Positions 16,791 through 25,731 of a stretch of 64,000 nucleotides of DNA are shown piece by piece (position 1 is the stretch's first letter; the number at the start of each line of letters is the position of its first letter). The stretch is from Nostoc cf. commune SO-36 (GTDB taxonomy: Bacteria; Cyanobacteriota; Cyanobacteriia; Cyanobacteriales; Nostocaceae). The notes under the pieces were generated by a model, which was not told where the DNA came from, searched no databases, and was given only the letters and a program-made list of their open reading frames with translations. The translations under genes were made by a program, and so were the position numbers. The stretch spans positions 3,230,501-3,294,500 of the forward strand of contig NZ_AP025732.1 of assembly GCF_023734775.1 (NCBI RefSeq). The letters run 5' to 3'.

Positions 16791-17147
16791 AACATAAATT
16801 AATGGCTCCCTATGGAGTCACCTGCACTATTATATCGTGTTCACCTACCAAGAAGCAATCAAAAATTGCAGATTTTCCACTAGCAAGGCTAAGATGCAAG
16901 TCGCTAGTTAGTTAATCTACACCGAAAACGAAACAGATGGGGTATTGGTTTAGATATATTGTGTTGTCAAGGGGTTATTTGCCCGTTAGCGCTAACGTCC
17001 TCTGGGCGGCTACCTTCGGGAAGGAACTGGCGATCGCTAGGCTCATTTTCACTGTATGCTAAGTAATTTCAGCCTTGGCGATACTGCCAAATGCCATTAT
17101 ATATTCCATATTAAGAGTGCCCCTGTGAGGAGTTATTTGCTAGTGCC
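16791..17147. other. Intergenic region with Nostoc-type repeat
   Basis: About 357 bp without a supported gene. It contains the palindrome GTTAGCGCTAAC (about 16984-16995). It also contains a 'cctctgggcggctaccttcgggaagg' repeat (about 16998-17023) related to the one between groES and groL. Confidence 0.5.
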
Positions 17148-17807
17148 ATGTTTATTCTCAAACGGCAGGATGTTGAAATATCAAGCATTCAGCACCCAAA
17201 AAAGGATCAGCAGGTGCCGATCCTCAATTATCAAGGGCAGACTTTTCGCTTGATTAGTGTTTTCAAAGCTAGTCAAGAGGAAGAAGCTAGAGCCTTATGG
17301 AGAGAATTAACGGATAACCGGGGTAAAGCCTGTGTTTTGCTGGAAGAACCCGAACGCTTTAGTGTTTGGGGTAAAATCCGTTTAGAGCAGTTAGATAGTG
17401 ACACAGGTGGTCATGGCAAAACGGCGATTTTAATCCAAGCCGGCATTTTGCTGTTGCAGGGTGTTTCTATCGACATTGAAGAGTTTTTAGGTGCTAGACA
17501 AGCTGCATTATTTGAAAAAGATATTGCGGAGGTGTTCAAGCAGAAACAATTTCCCCAAGCATCAACCCTTGAAGCAGTTAAATATTTGGTATCTACTAAT
17601 CCCTTACCGACAGCTAAAATACCTGATTGGCAAGAAAATCATGTAGTAATTCTGTTACAAGAACTGCATCGATTAGGAAAAGGCTATTTTGGCAACGCTA
17701 ATTTTACCAAACAAGTGATTTATAAGCTAGAAGATATGCCAGAAGCCGAGCGATCGCTGTTTATCACTTGGCTAAATCAATCGCCACTGGGTAAACTATG
17801 GCAGTAG
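17148..17807 (+). CDS. Conserved cyanobacterial hypothetical protein
   Basis: A 219-residue soluble protein, start ATG 17148 (MFILKRQDVEIS). No signal peptide or membrane segment. Alternating strands and helices in the first half (FRLISVFKASQEEEARALWR; RGKACVLLEEPERFSVWGKI) and a helical second half (EKDIAEVFKQKQF). I do not recognise a catalytic motif. It precedes a membrane-protein/HTH/cutA run by 140 bp, which may or may not be the same transcript. Function unknown. Confidence 0.7.
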   Translation: MFILKRQDVEISSIQHPKKDQQVPILNYQGQTFRLISVFKASQEEEARALWRELTDNRGKACVLLEEPERFSVWGKIRLEQLDSDTGGHGKTAILIQAGILLLQGVSIDIEEFLGARQAALFEKDIAEVFKQKQFPQASTLEAVKYLVSTNPLPTAKIPDWQENHVVILLQELHRLGKGYFGNANFTKQVIYKLEDMPEAERSLFITWLNQSPLGKLWQ

Positions 17808-17947
17808 CATGGAACTTTTTTCACAAAATTCCTGCCACTGGCACTTGCTTTTGGTGTCCGATTGTGTATTACCTAACAGACACACTGCTAGATATACAGT
17901 CCTTTAACTCAAAATACTGCCAGAGAGCATCTACATAGTCAAGTCCT

Positions 17948-18799
17948 ATGAATAACTCTTACGAGAATTCGTTCCTTTCTAAATCAATTTTCACCACTCA
18001 GAACATTGTCTTAGCTAATATTGGCTGGGCCGTACTGGCACTGCTATACTTTTTGTTGTTTAGTGCCAAAGTTCCCGGAGCAGATGGCATCGAAAGCCGA
18101 GCCGAGTGGTATGTGATTGGTACAAATATTTTTGAAGCTTTAGCTTATTTGGCTGCCAGTATCTTATGCTTGAGGAACTGGCTGAGTCCGCAAATCGTCA
18201 GTGGCCGGAATGTTTGGCTCTTAATTGGGCTAGGTATGCTTTCCTATTTCGTTGGAGGGATAATTTTCGGCTATACCGAAATAGTTTTAAAAGATGAACC
18301 GGATGTGTCTGTAGGCGATATATTTTTTGTACTTAGTTATCTATTACTTGGCGCGGGCATGATTTTAGCTGTGGCTTCCAGGCGAATCAATCTGGAAAAA
18401 TGGCAGTGGCTGATTGTGTTAGCAATTGCAGTGTTCGGTAGTTTGTTAGCATGGTGGATTTCTATGCAACAGGAAACACCCTCAGAACTGCTAGTCGCTA
18501 TTTTGAATTGGTTTTACGTAGTTAGCGATGTGGTTCTGTTAATTATTGCTACCACTCTGCTGTTAGCCTTTTGGGGGGGAAGAGTTTCCCAGTCTTGGCG
18601 AATGATTGCAGCCGCGGCCTTTTCGCTTTACATTGCAGATATGTGGTTTAAATATGCCCAAGGCCCCAATTATCAAAGTGGAGAGATATTAGAAGTGTTT
18701 TGGGTGTTTAGTGGAGTGTTATTTGGCATGGGCGCTATCTTAGAATATGACGCATCACTAAGACGAACGCGGCGTACCAGTGGACGAAAACGAGCTTAG
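17948..18799 (+). CDS. Polytopic membrane protein, unknown function
   Basis: A 283-residue protein with about eight hydrophobic segments, for example IGWAVLALLYFLLF (about 26-39), VWLLIGLGMLSYFVGGIIFG (about 93-112), WLIVLAIAVFGSLLAWW (about 157-173) and VVLLIIATTLLLAFWGG. The C-terminus is Arg/Lys-rich (RRTRRTSGRKRA) and so probably cytoplasmic. No transporter signature was recognised. It is followed after 9 bp by an HTH protein and then cutA, a likely operon. Confidence 0.72.
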   Translation: MNNSYENSFLSKSIFTTQNIVLANIGWAVLALLYFLLFSAKVPGADGIESRAEWYVIGTNIFEALAYLAASILCLRNWLSPQIVSGRNVWLLIGLGMLSYFVGGIIFGYTEIVLKDEPDVSVGDIFFVLSYLLLGAGMILAVASRRINLEKWQWLIVLAIAVFGSLLAWWISMQQETPSELLVAILNWFYVVSDVVLLIIATTLLLAFWGGRVSQSWRMIAAAAFSLYIADMWFKYAQGPNYQSGEILEVFWVFSGVLFGMGAILEYDASLRRTRRTSGRKRA

Positions 18800-18808
18800 T
18801 AAAGATTT

Positions 18809-19822
18809 TTGGTATCTACCGTGAGAAAATTAACAGATTCTGACAAGCAAGAAATTCTTAAGTTATATCGAGAGACTGCCGAAACAACCTCAACTTTGGC
18901 AGACCGCTATGGTGTGAGCAACTCGACAATTAGTCGTCTGCTCAAAAGCACTTTGCCAGAAGATGAGTATGAATACTTAGTCTCCTTAAAGCGGGCTGCG
19001 AGAACTCCTGAGGGTAGGGCGCAGGTAAGCTACGAGCAGTTACCTCTGCTGACTCAACCAGAGCCGGAGATAGAGGTTCCACCTATCGAGAGCCACCCTG
19101 TGGAAGTACCAAAGGTTGAGCCACTGCCACGTCGGGTAATTCATGTAGAGCAGGAACTTTTCTCAGAGGAAACGGCAGAATCACTCGCTGCTAGTAGACG
19201 GGTGCGGCGTCGTCCCTCGGCGACGGAAAAACCAAAGCTCCGAGTTACAGAGAAATTAGAAACTCCAGAGCCAAAGCTGCCGGAAATAGTCAGTATCCCC
19301 ATCCCACCGCTAAAGAATGAACATCCAGGTGCGGCTGTCATCGCGCAAATGCTGGGCGAAGATTTGCTAGACGAATCGGAGGATTTGGACGATTTAGAAG
19401 ATGATGATTTAGAAGATGATGACTTTGAGGAAGAAGATTTTGATGACGATGACCTGGATGACCAAAGGCCGTTAGTCACAAAACGAAGACCAGGTGAAGC
19501 ATCAGTTCAAGTTTTACCTCTGTCGATAGCGAATTTGCCCAAAACTTGCTATCTGGTAATTGACCGTTCCTCAGAATTAATTACCCGTCCTCTCAAAGAC
19601 TTTGGTGATTTGGGGCAAATTCCCAGCCTAGAAACCCAGCAAAGAACTCTACCGGTGTTTGATAACCATCGTGTCGCCAAGCGCTTTTCTACCAAGCGCG
19701 ATCGCGTGATTAAAGTTCCTGATAGTAAAATGCTCCATAAGGCTCGGACTCATTTGCAAGCCAAGGGCATCACGCGACTGCTGATTGATGGTCAGGTCTA
19801 TTCCTTGTCTACAACGCTTTAG
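18809..19822 (+). CDS. HTH protein with long acidic linker
   Basis: A 337-residue protein (TTG start at 18809, or GTG at 18821). The N-terminal residues about 5-55 form a transposase/Hin-like helix-turn-helix (LADRYGVSNSTISRLLKST). A Pro/Glu-rich linker follows, then an extreme Asp/Glu block (residues about 184-222, runs such as DLEDDDLEDDDFEEEDF). The C-terminal domain (about 230-337) contains LPKTCYLVIDRSSELITRPL. The architecture suggests a DNA-binding regulator with an acidic tract that may mimic DNA or mediate interactions; that is inference. It sits 9 bp after the membrane protein and 5 bp before cutA. Confidence 0.72.
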   Translation: MVSTVRKLTDSDKQEILKLYRETAETTSTLADRYGVSNSTISRLLKSTLPEDEYEYLVSLKRAARTPEGRAQVSYEQLPLLTQPEPEIEVPPIESHPVEVPKVEPLPRRVIHVEQELFSEETAESLAASRRVRRRPSATEKPKLRVTEKLETPEPKLPEIVSIPIPPLKNEHPGAAVIAQMLGEDLLDESEDLDDLEDDDLEDDDFEEEDFDDDDLDDQRPLVTKRRPGEASVQVLPLSIANLPKTCYLVIDRSSELITRPLKDFGDLGQIPSLETQQRTLPVFDNHRVAKRFSTKRDRVIKVPDSKMLHKARTHLQAKGITRLLIDGQVYSLSTTL

Positions 19823-19827
19823 AGGTC

Positions 19828-20160
19828 ATGGAGACACCTTCTGGCTATGGTGTGGTATTGGTGACGGCTGGCAACATGCAGGAGGCAGAAGCAATTGCTA
19901 ATGCCCTTGTGGAAGCTAAACTTGCTGCTTGTGTGAGTCTGTTACCAATCCACTCAATTTACACCTGGCAAGGGGAACTGCACAAAGAGCAAGAATGGCA
20001 ATTAGTGATTAAAACTGATTTGGCGCAATTTCTGGCAATGGAGGTCAAAATTAAGGAATTGCATTCCTATGAAGTGCCAGAAATTATTGCTTTACCAATT
20101 CTTGCCGGTTCTCAAGCCTACTTGCAATGGATTTCCCAGCAAGTTAAAAGTAAAGAGTGA
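19828..20160 (+). CDS. cutA: Divalent-cation tolerance protein CutA
   Basis: A 110-residue CutA1-family protein. Diagnostic segments are GYGVVLVTAGNMQEAEAIAN, LVEAKLAACVSLLPIHSIY, TWQGELHKEQEWQLVIKT and HSYEVPEIIALPI near the C-terminus. The family forms very stable trimers that can bind copper; the physiological role remains debated. It is the third gene of a tight run (5 bp spacing) after the membrane protein and the HTH protein. Length is normal. Confidence 0.93.
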   Translation: METPSGYGVVLVTAGNMQEAEAIANALVEAKLAACVSLLPIHSIYTWQGELHKEQEWQLVIKTDLAQFLAMEVKIKELHSYEVPEIIALPILAGSQAYLQWISQQVKSKE

Positions 20161-20201
20161 GGATTGTTATAACTTCTCACTCTTTGACTCTCAACTACTA
20201 A

Positions 20202-20580
20202 GGGACTTCCAAGAAATAAATTATCCAATCTTCCAATACCTCTGCCAATTTAAGAGGGTGAGTTGATGATGCTTTGACGATTAACTCCCCTTTTCTGAGG
20301 TTTAGCAAAAACAATAACTCCTAAAAATTCCTTTAAGGTTTCCCGCAAGGTTTTTTTAAGGTATTGCCCGCAGTGTTAAGGTTCTGACAGCCCAACCTCC
20401 CTTGTAAGATCAACGCTTATGTATGGGGAATTTTGCCAGTTTTTGCCAAAAATTTTGCAGCCTCTTATTTTGACAAAGGTATTGATCTTCTGGGGTGGGT
20501 ATCTTGCCCGCTTTTGACTATGGACGGGCAAGATGCCCACCCCACAATAAATAGTTGTATATTTTTTATTTGGAAGTCCC
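20202..20580. mobile_element. MITE-like element with GGGACTTCCAA terminal repeats
   Basis: The ends read GGGACTTCCAAGAAATAAA (20202 on) and TTTTATTTGGAAGTCCC (to 20580), nearly perfect inverted repeats. They are flanked by TAA on both sides (20199-20201 and 20581-20583). Length is 379 bp with no transposase ORF. Inside lies a strong hairpin, about 20494-20545, with arms GGGTGGGTATCTTGCCCG and CGGGCAAGATGCCCACCC. This fits a non-autonomous element, itself carrying or hit by a second palindromic repeat. Confidence 0.78.
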
Positions 20581-20805
20581 TAACTCTAAATACAATACAG
20601 TTCAGTTAAGCATTTTTTCCTTCTCTCTGTGTTCTCTGCGCCTCTGTGGTTTGTTAAAAAAAATTGATTTGACAAAGGGTTTTAACCTTAATTAAACCGT
20701 ATTGACTCTAAGTACAACTTTGCATAAAATCGTGGACAATTGAGGGTTGAAATTTAAACGCAAAGGTAAGCGCTGAGGGACGCAAAGAATTAATAAAATG
20801 TTGTA

Positions 20806-21747
20806 CTAAGCGTAAACAGCCCTTGCAAAACGCTCTGCCAAGTAGATAATGTCTTGTCTACGAGCAATTTGGTTCATCCATTGTTTGGGAATATTTTCCA
20901 CGCCGTAGTAAATTCCTGCTAACCCACCAGTAACAGCAGCAGTAGTATCGCTATCTCCGCCTAAGTTGACAGCTTTCAGTACCGCTTCAGAATAAGACGA
21001 GCTATTTAATAAACACCATAAAGATGACTCCAAGGTATCAATCACATAGCCACCAGAATTAATCTCTTCCACTGGTATCTTGGCAATCTCACCACTGAAA
21101 ATTCTGCCAAAATGCGGCTTCTCTAATAAAAATTCTCGGACAGAATAAATTGTCTGGATATCTTGTAGTGCTTGTAAATAAGCTGTTTGCGGGTCAGACC
21201 CTTCCAAGAGCGCCACTGCAATACTAATATAAATGCCACAGGCCATTTGCGATCGCGCATGAGCATGAGTAATCGCTGAAACATCATGCACCCGCGCCAG
21301 CAATTCGCCTAAGGTGAAGCTTCTGTGACAATAAGCCATCGGCAAGATTCTCATTAAAGAACCATTGCCATTACTATTTTCAACTTTACCGCCCGCCTGA
21401 TGGGGAACCACTCCCTGCTTTAGGCGCATAATTGCTGTGTGGGTAGTTTGACCAATATCAAAGACATCGCCACGTGGAGTCCAGTAAGCCTCTTTGTACC
21501 AGCGCCAGAAGGAATTGGCTATAGCATCCAACGAATACCCCCTACAAAGGCACTCTGCCAAGCAAAAGCTTAAGGAACTGTCATCCGACCAAGTTCCTGG
21601 TGGTTGATTCCATGTGCCATAACCCTGCATCGTTGTCACTGGAGATTTTACTCGTTCAGCGCGGCTAGTAAACTCCACCGGCACACCCAACGCATCACCG
21701 ACACATAAACCCATCAAACCAGACAACGTTTTTGTAGCGGTTAGCAT
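20806..21747 (-). CDS. ADP-ribosylglycohydrolase family protein
   Basis: A 313-residue protein with DraG/ARH-fold motifs: GLCVGDALGVPVEF (about 12-25), GTWSDDSSLSFCLAE (about 52-66) and LGGDSDTTAAVTGGLAG (about 260-276). The Asp residues of SDDS and GGDSDT bind the dinuclear Mg centre. It would remove ADP-ribose from a protein or nucleic acid; the substrate is unknown. Cyanobacteria often carry several such proteins, so this need not be a nitrogenase-switch DraG. No DraT partner is nearby. Confidence 0.86.
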   Translation of the reverse strand: MLTATKTLSGLMGLCVGDALGVPVEFTSRAERVKSPVTTMQGYGTWNQPPGTWSDDSSLSFCLAECLCRGYSLDAIANSFWRWYKEAYWTPRGDVFDIGQTTHTAIMRLKQGVVPHQAGGKVENSNGNGSLMRILPMAYCHRSFTLGELLARVHDVSAITHAHARSQMACGIYISIAVALLEGSDPQTAYLQALQDIQTIYSVREFLLEKPHFGRIFSGEIAKIPVEEINSGGYVIDTLESSLWCLLNSSSYSEAVLKAVNLGGDSDTTAAVTGGLAGIYYGVENIPKQWMNQIARRQDIIYLAERFARAVYA

Positions 21748-22136
21748 TATTCAATCTCCACAAGAATTGCTCAAAATTAACTTTATAGATTCCCTCTATA
21801 GCTTGTTGCAACGGATGCTACAGCCCACTTTTCATCATCTGTGAAAAGCTCGGCAAAAATTGTTAATCGGGTATTTTTTACCAGTTTACGGCTTAGTTTT
21901 AGTTCCAAATATTGTGCCAGTTTTAAAAGCGTCTATTTTTGGAACAAAGAACCCAGATCAAAAGACATTGAATGTAATTATAACAGCTTATTCTTGACTT
22001 TCCGGGTAGTTAACCTGTAAACATAAAGCATCAATAGCAACATTTATTTAATAAAATCTGGGAAACATTTGGAACATTCTCACATAATTATCGACTTGGA
22101 ATATACAAGTAAAAAATACAAAATTTGGTAAAAATT
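21748..22136. other. Divergent intergenic region
   Basis: About 390 bp between the divergent glycohydrolase and outer-membrane-like genes. AT-rich, no ORF of note and no repeat recognised. Promoters for both genes are presumably here. Confidence 0.45.
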
Positions 22137-22676
22137 ATGAAGCGCTTACTCAAGTCTTTCATGACAATTTCTGCATTGTCTTCTTTAATAATTGCTCCTC
22201 TTGTTCTATCAGCTAGTCAAGCTTCTGCTGAAACCAAAAAAGGTACTGATGCTAGCTATGTTGGTGCTGGTGTTGGTGCTGGTGTTACCAGTGGCGGACA
22301 AGGTATCAACGATGATGCCACATTTGGTGGTAATGTCACAGGTCGCGTGAAATTAGGAACTACACCATTTTCTGCACGCGGTAATGTCCTTTGGAGTGAT
22401 AAGACAAGTGCTATTATTCCAGAACTTTCTGTGGATGTGCCTATCGCTAATAGAACTAATGCCTATTTAACTGGTGGTTATTCTTTTGTAGAGAAAGATG
22501 GCTCACCAACTCCCATAGGTAATAAAGATTCAGTAGTGGTAGGTGCTGGTGTTGAATCGGAAGTTGCTAACAACTTCCTCGTCTACACTAATGCTAAAGT
22601 CGGGCTTGGTGCTTACCAAAATAGCGATACTCCTGCTGTTAGTATCAATGGCGGTATTGGATATCGCTTCAAATAA
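22137..22676 (+). CDS. Secreted/outer-membrane beta-barrel-like protein
   Basis: About 179 residues from the ATG at 22137 (an in-frame TTG at 22125 is less likely). A classic signal peptide, MKRLLKSFMTISALSSLIIA ending near ASQASA|ETKK. The rest is Gly-rich with alternating strands (TGRVKLGTTPFSARGNVLW; VPIANRTNAYLTGGYSF) and ends in GGIGYRFK. A C-terminal aromatic-X-Phe-like end is typical of small barrels. Role unknown; a cyanobacterial small porin/OmpA-barrel-like protein is the best guess. Confidence 0.72.
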   Translation: MKRLLKSFMTISALSSLIIAPLVLSASQASAETKKGTDASYVGAGVGAGVTSGGQGINDDATFGGNVTGRVKLGTTPFSARGNVLWSDKTSAIIPELSVDVPIANRTNAYLTGGYSFVEKDGSPTPIGNKDSVVVGAGVESEVANNFLVYTNAKVGLGAYQNSDTPAVSINGGIGYRFK

Positions 22677-22939
22677 AAGATTATTGAGTCCTCAGTCAGT
22701 TTATACTTTACTTAGTACTCAGGACGGGCTAAACGCCCCGCTACCGCTAACAGCACTTAAAACTCATTACTTCAAAAAGCTGGTTTTGTTAAGTGTTACA
22801 TCACTGACAAAGCCTGCTTTTACCGTGGTAAAATTAAACTATTCCTCATTATTCCGGCCGGATTACCGGGGATCAAATAGCCGAAGGGTGCTGATTCGGC
22901 GTCTACGTAATGCTTTATTGAGAATACTATACAAGTCTA

Positions 22940-24855
22940 ATGGTTAAATCTGCTCCTTCCCCCACCGCAACCCGTAAGCCTTCCAAAGTAGAAGGAATCA
23001 AGGAAAATAGTAATTTTTTGCGTGAACCTGTAGCAACTGAAATCCTTGAAGACACTACCCATTTTACCGAAAATGCGGTGCAGCTTTTGAAGTATCACGG
23101 TTCTTACCAGCAGGATAACCGCGACAACCGCACCAAGGGACAGGAAAAAGATTACCAGTTTATGCTGCGGACAAAAAATCCGGGTGGTTTAGTACCGCCG
23201 GAGCTATATCTGGCTTTAGATAAAATAGCTGATGAGTATGGCAACCACACCTTACGAGCAACTACTCGTCAAGGTTTCCAGCTGCACGGAATTTTAAAGA
23301 AGAATCTTAAATCAGCAATTGCCACCATTGTCAAGAACCTGGGTTCGACTTTGGGAGCTTGTGGCGACATTAACCGCAACGTAATGGCTCCACCAGCCCC
23401 CTTTAAAAATCGCCCAGAGTACCAGTATGCTTGGGAGTATGCCCAGAATATTGCTGACTTGCTGACAGCGCAAACAGGCGCTTATTACGAAATTTGGTTA
23501 GATGGGGAAAAGGCAATTAGTGCTGAAGAAGCCCCAGAGGTGAAGGCGGCGCGACAACGCAATGGGAATGGCACAATTATCCATGACAACGAAGAACCGA
23601 TTTATGGCACGTACTATATGCCCCGCAAGTTCAAAATTTGCGTGACGGTGCCAGGGGATAATTCGGTTGATTTGTATTCCCAAGACCTGACGTTGGTAGT
23701 GATTACCAATAAGAAGAAGCAATTAGAAGGATTTAATATTTTTGCTGGTGGTGGTTTAGGTAGAACCCACGGAAAAGAAGAAACTTTCGCTAGGTTAGCA
23801 GACCCCATTGGCTATGTGGCAAAAGATGATGTCTACGATATCGTGAAAGCGATTGTTGCTACCCAGAGAGATTATGGCGATCGCACCGATCGTCGTCATG
23901 CCAGATTAAAATATTTAATCAACGATTGGGGTGTAGATAAATTCCGCACTCAAGTTGAAGAATATTTCGGTAAATCAATCGAAGCTTTCAAACCACTGCC
24001 AGAGTTCAAATATTACGACTTCCTCGGCTGGAATGAACAAGGTGATGGCAAGCTATTTTTAGGAATTTCTATTGACAATGGTCGAATCAAAGATGAAGGT
24101 TCGTTTCAACTGAAAACCGCCTTGCGGGAAATTGTCGAGCAGTTCAACTTACACATCCGTCTAAGTGCCAACCACAATCTGATTTTTTACGATATCGAAC
24201 CAGATAGCAAGGAAGCTATTCAAGACATTCTCAGCCGTCATGGTGTCGGAGATGACCCTAGTCAAATCGAACCTTTAGTGCGGTATGCAATGGCTTGTCC
24301 CGCGTTACCTACTTGCGGCTTGGCAATCACGGAATCAGAACGAGCAATACCGGGTATTTGGAGCGGGTTCGCGCCCTTTTGGATAAAGTTGGTTTACAAA
24401 ATGAACATTTTGTGATCAGGATGACAGGATGCCCCAACGGTTGCGCTCGTCCCTACTTAGCAGAATTGGGCTTTGTCGGTAGCGCTCCAGAATCTTACCA
24501 ATTATGGTTAGGGGGTTCGCCAAATCAGACTCGACTGGCACAACCTTACACAGAGAAGCTGCACCATAATGATTTAGACAGCTTCCTAGAGCCTATTTTT
24601 GTTTACTTTAAGAAATCTCGGAAATCCAAGGAAAAGTTTGGTGATTTTTGCGATCGCGTTGGTTTTGATTCGATCCGCGAATTTGCTGCTAGCTACGATC
24701 CCCAAACAGCCAATGGTGCAAACAAATCACGCCACCGGGTAAATTTGAAAGAAGAGGTTTATGGCAAATTGAAAGAAGTAGCAGAAAGCCAAGGTAAGCC
24801 GATGACTCAGTTAGTCACTGAAGCGCTAGAAGCTTACTTCCAGAATCTTTCGTAA
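22940..24855 (+). pseudogene. sir: Ferredoxin-sulfite reductase, broken by one-base frameshift
   Basis: Two frames (22940-24415 and on to 24855) form one protein of about 638 residues if one T is restored in the T-run at 24357-24359 ([16 protein letters not shown]). The N-terminal half has [10 protein letters not shown] and [10 protein letters not shown]. The siroheme/[4Fe-4S] Cys ligands lie in [10 protein letters not shown] and GCPNGCARP, on opposite sides of the lesion. The enzyme reduces sulfite to sulfide with ferredoxin. The C-terminus has a ribbon-helix-helix-like tail ([20 protein letters not shown]). As written, translation ends after 491 codons and loses two cluster Cys. A homopolymer sequencing error is a real alternative. 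Confidence 0.85.
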
Positions 24856-24877
24856 GCCAAATAAATAATTAAACCAT

Positions 24878-24918
24878 GATGGACACAGATGGATTTATCT
24901 GTGTCCATCTTTGATTTT
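24878..24918 (+). terminator. Rho-independent-type terminator after sir
   Basis: A perfect 13-bp stem (GATGGACACAGAT / ATCTGTGTCCATC) with a 6-nt loop GGATTT is followed by TTTGATTTTAT. It lies 22 bp after the sir stop and upstream of the rsmE start. This argues for the ATG at 24943 as the rsmE start and not the ATG at 24889. Confidence 0.75.
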
Positions 24919-24942
24919 ATATTCTTGAAATTCTCAAATCTC

Positions 24943-25671
24943 ATGTCTCAACTGCAAAGAATTGCGATCGCACCTTCCCAATTTCAACAAGGACAAATTT
25001 TGCTCACCAAAGAACAGCAACATTATTTGGGGCGTGTGTTGCGCTTGCGTGAAAGCGATCGCTTTATTGCAATGGATGGTAAGGGAAAATGGTGGTTAGC
25101 GCAGTTAGCAGGGGAACAAGCACAGGTTTTAGAAGCGCTTTTGGTAGAAACAGAATTACCTGTATCAATTACGTTGATGGTGGCGTTGCCTAAAGGTAAT
25201 GGATTTGATGAAGTGGTGCGTTGTTGTACAGAGTTGGGAGTAACTTGTATTGCACCAGTATTGAGCGATCGCACTTTGCTTCATCCTAGTCCTCAAAAGC
25301 TCGAACGCTGGCGGCGTATCGCTGCCGAAGCCGCCGAGCAATCAGAGCGGTCTTTAGTACCAACAATTTTAGAGCCTGTTGCTTTTGATACGGGTTTGTC
25401 ATTTGCAAACAGCCAGCAATATATCTGTGTAGCGCGTGGTGAGTTTCCCCATTTAAAAGATTGCTTACAGCACAAAGGACAAAGGACAAATGACATAGGA
25501 CAAGAAACGATTGTCATTGCTACGGGGCCAGAGGGAGGATGGACAACACAAGAAATTGAAAATGCGATCGCATTTGGATTTCAGCCTGTTTCCCTTGGTC
25601 GCCGTATCCTCAGAGCAGTTACAGCCCCAGTAGTAGCATTATCCTTGATTACCGCAGCTTGTGAAGTATAA
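24943..25671 (+). CDS. rsmE: 16S rRNA m3U1498 methyltransferase RsmE
   Basis: About 242 residues from the ATG at 24943 (MSQLQRIAIAPSQF). A SPOUT methyltransferase: N-terminal PUA-like part with EQQHYLGRVLRLRESD, then VALPKGNGFDEVVRCCTELG, and the C-terminal trefoil-knot SAM site ATGPEGGWTTQEI plus LGRRILRAVTAP. It methylates U1498 of 16S rRNA. Residues about 177-188 (HKGQRTNDIGQE) are encoded by an 'acaaaggacaaaggacaaatgac' repeat just before the SAM-binding strand, apparently an in-frame repeat insertion. Confidence 0.92.
   Translation: MSQLQRIAIAPSQFQQGQILLTKEQQHYLGRVLRLRESDRFIAMDGKGKWWLAQLAGEQAQVLEALLVETELPVSITLMVALPKGNGFDEVVRCCTELGVTCIAPVLSDRTLLHPSPQKLERWRRIAAEAAEQSERSLVPTILEPVAFDTGLSFANSQQYICVARGEFPHLKDCLQHKGQRTNDIGQETIVIATGPEGGWTTQEIENAIAFGFQPVSLGRRILRAVTAPVVALSLITAACEV
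25471..25505. repeat. 'acaaaggac' repeat inside rsmE
   Basis: CACAAAGGACAAAGGACAAATGACATAGGACAA matches the repeat family seen between groES and groL (37575-37660). It is in frame and translated within RsmE. Confidence 0.7.
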
Positions 25672-25731
25672 ATGATTTATAGCTCACGCAAAAGTAATTT
25701 TGCGCGAGACATTGATCCAGTGGATTGAAAC

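Noticed and set aside
19141-19479. Ser/Lys-repeat ORF on the minus strand
   Set aside because: It is the antisense of the Asp/Glu tract in the HTH protein, and the SSSKSS pattern is a codon artefact.
22543-22947. 134-codon ORF overlapping the outer-membrane protein
   Set aside because: It is an out-of-frame shadow of the barrel gene running into the intergenic region; no family features.
24889-24942. The upstream ATG at 24889 as the RsmE start
   Set aside because: The extra residues would be encoded by the sir terminator hairpin and the hydrophobic stretch does not fit the RsmE family.
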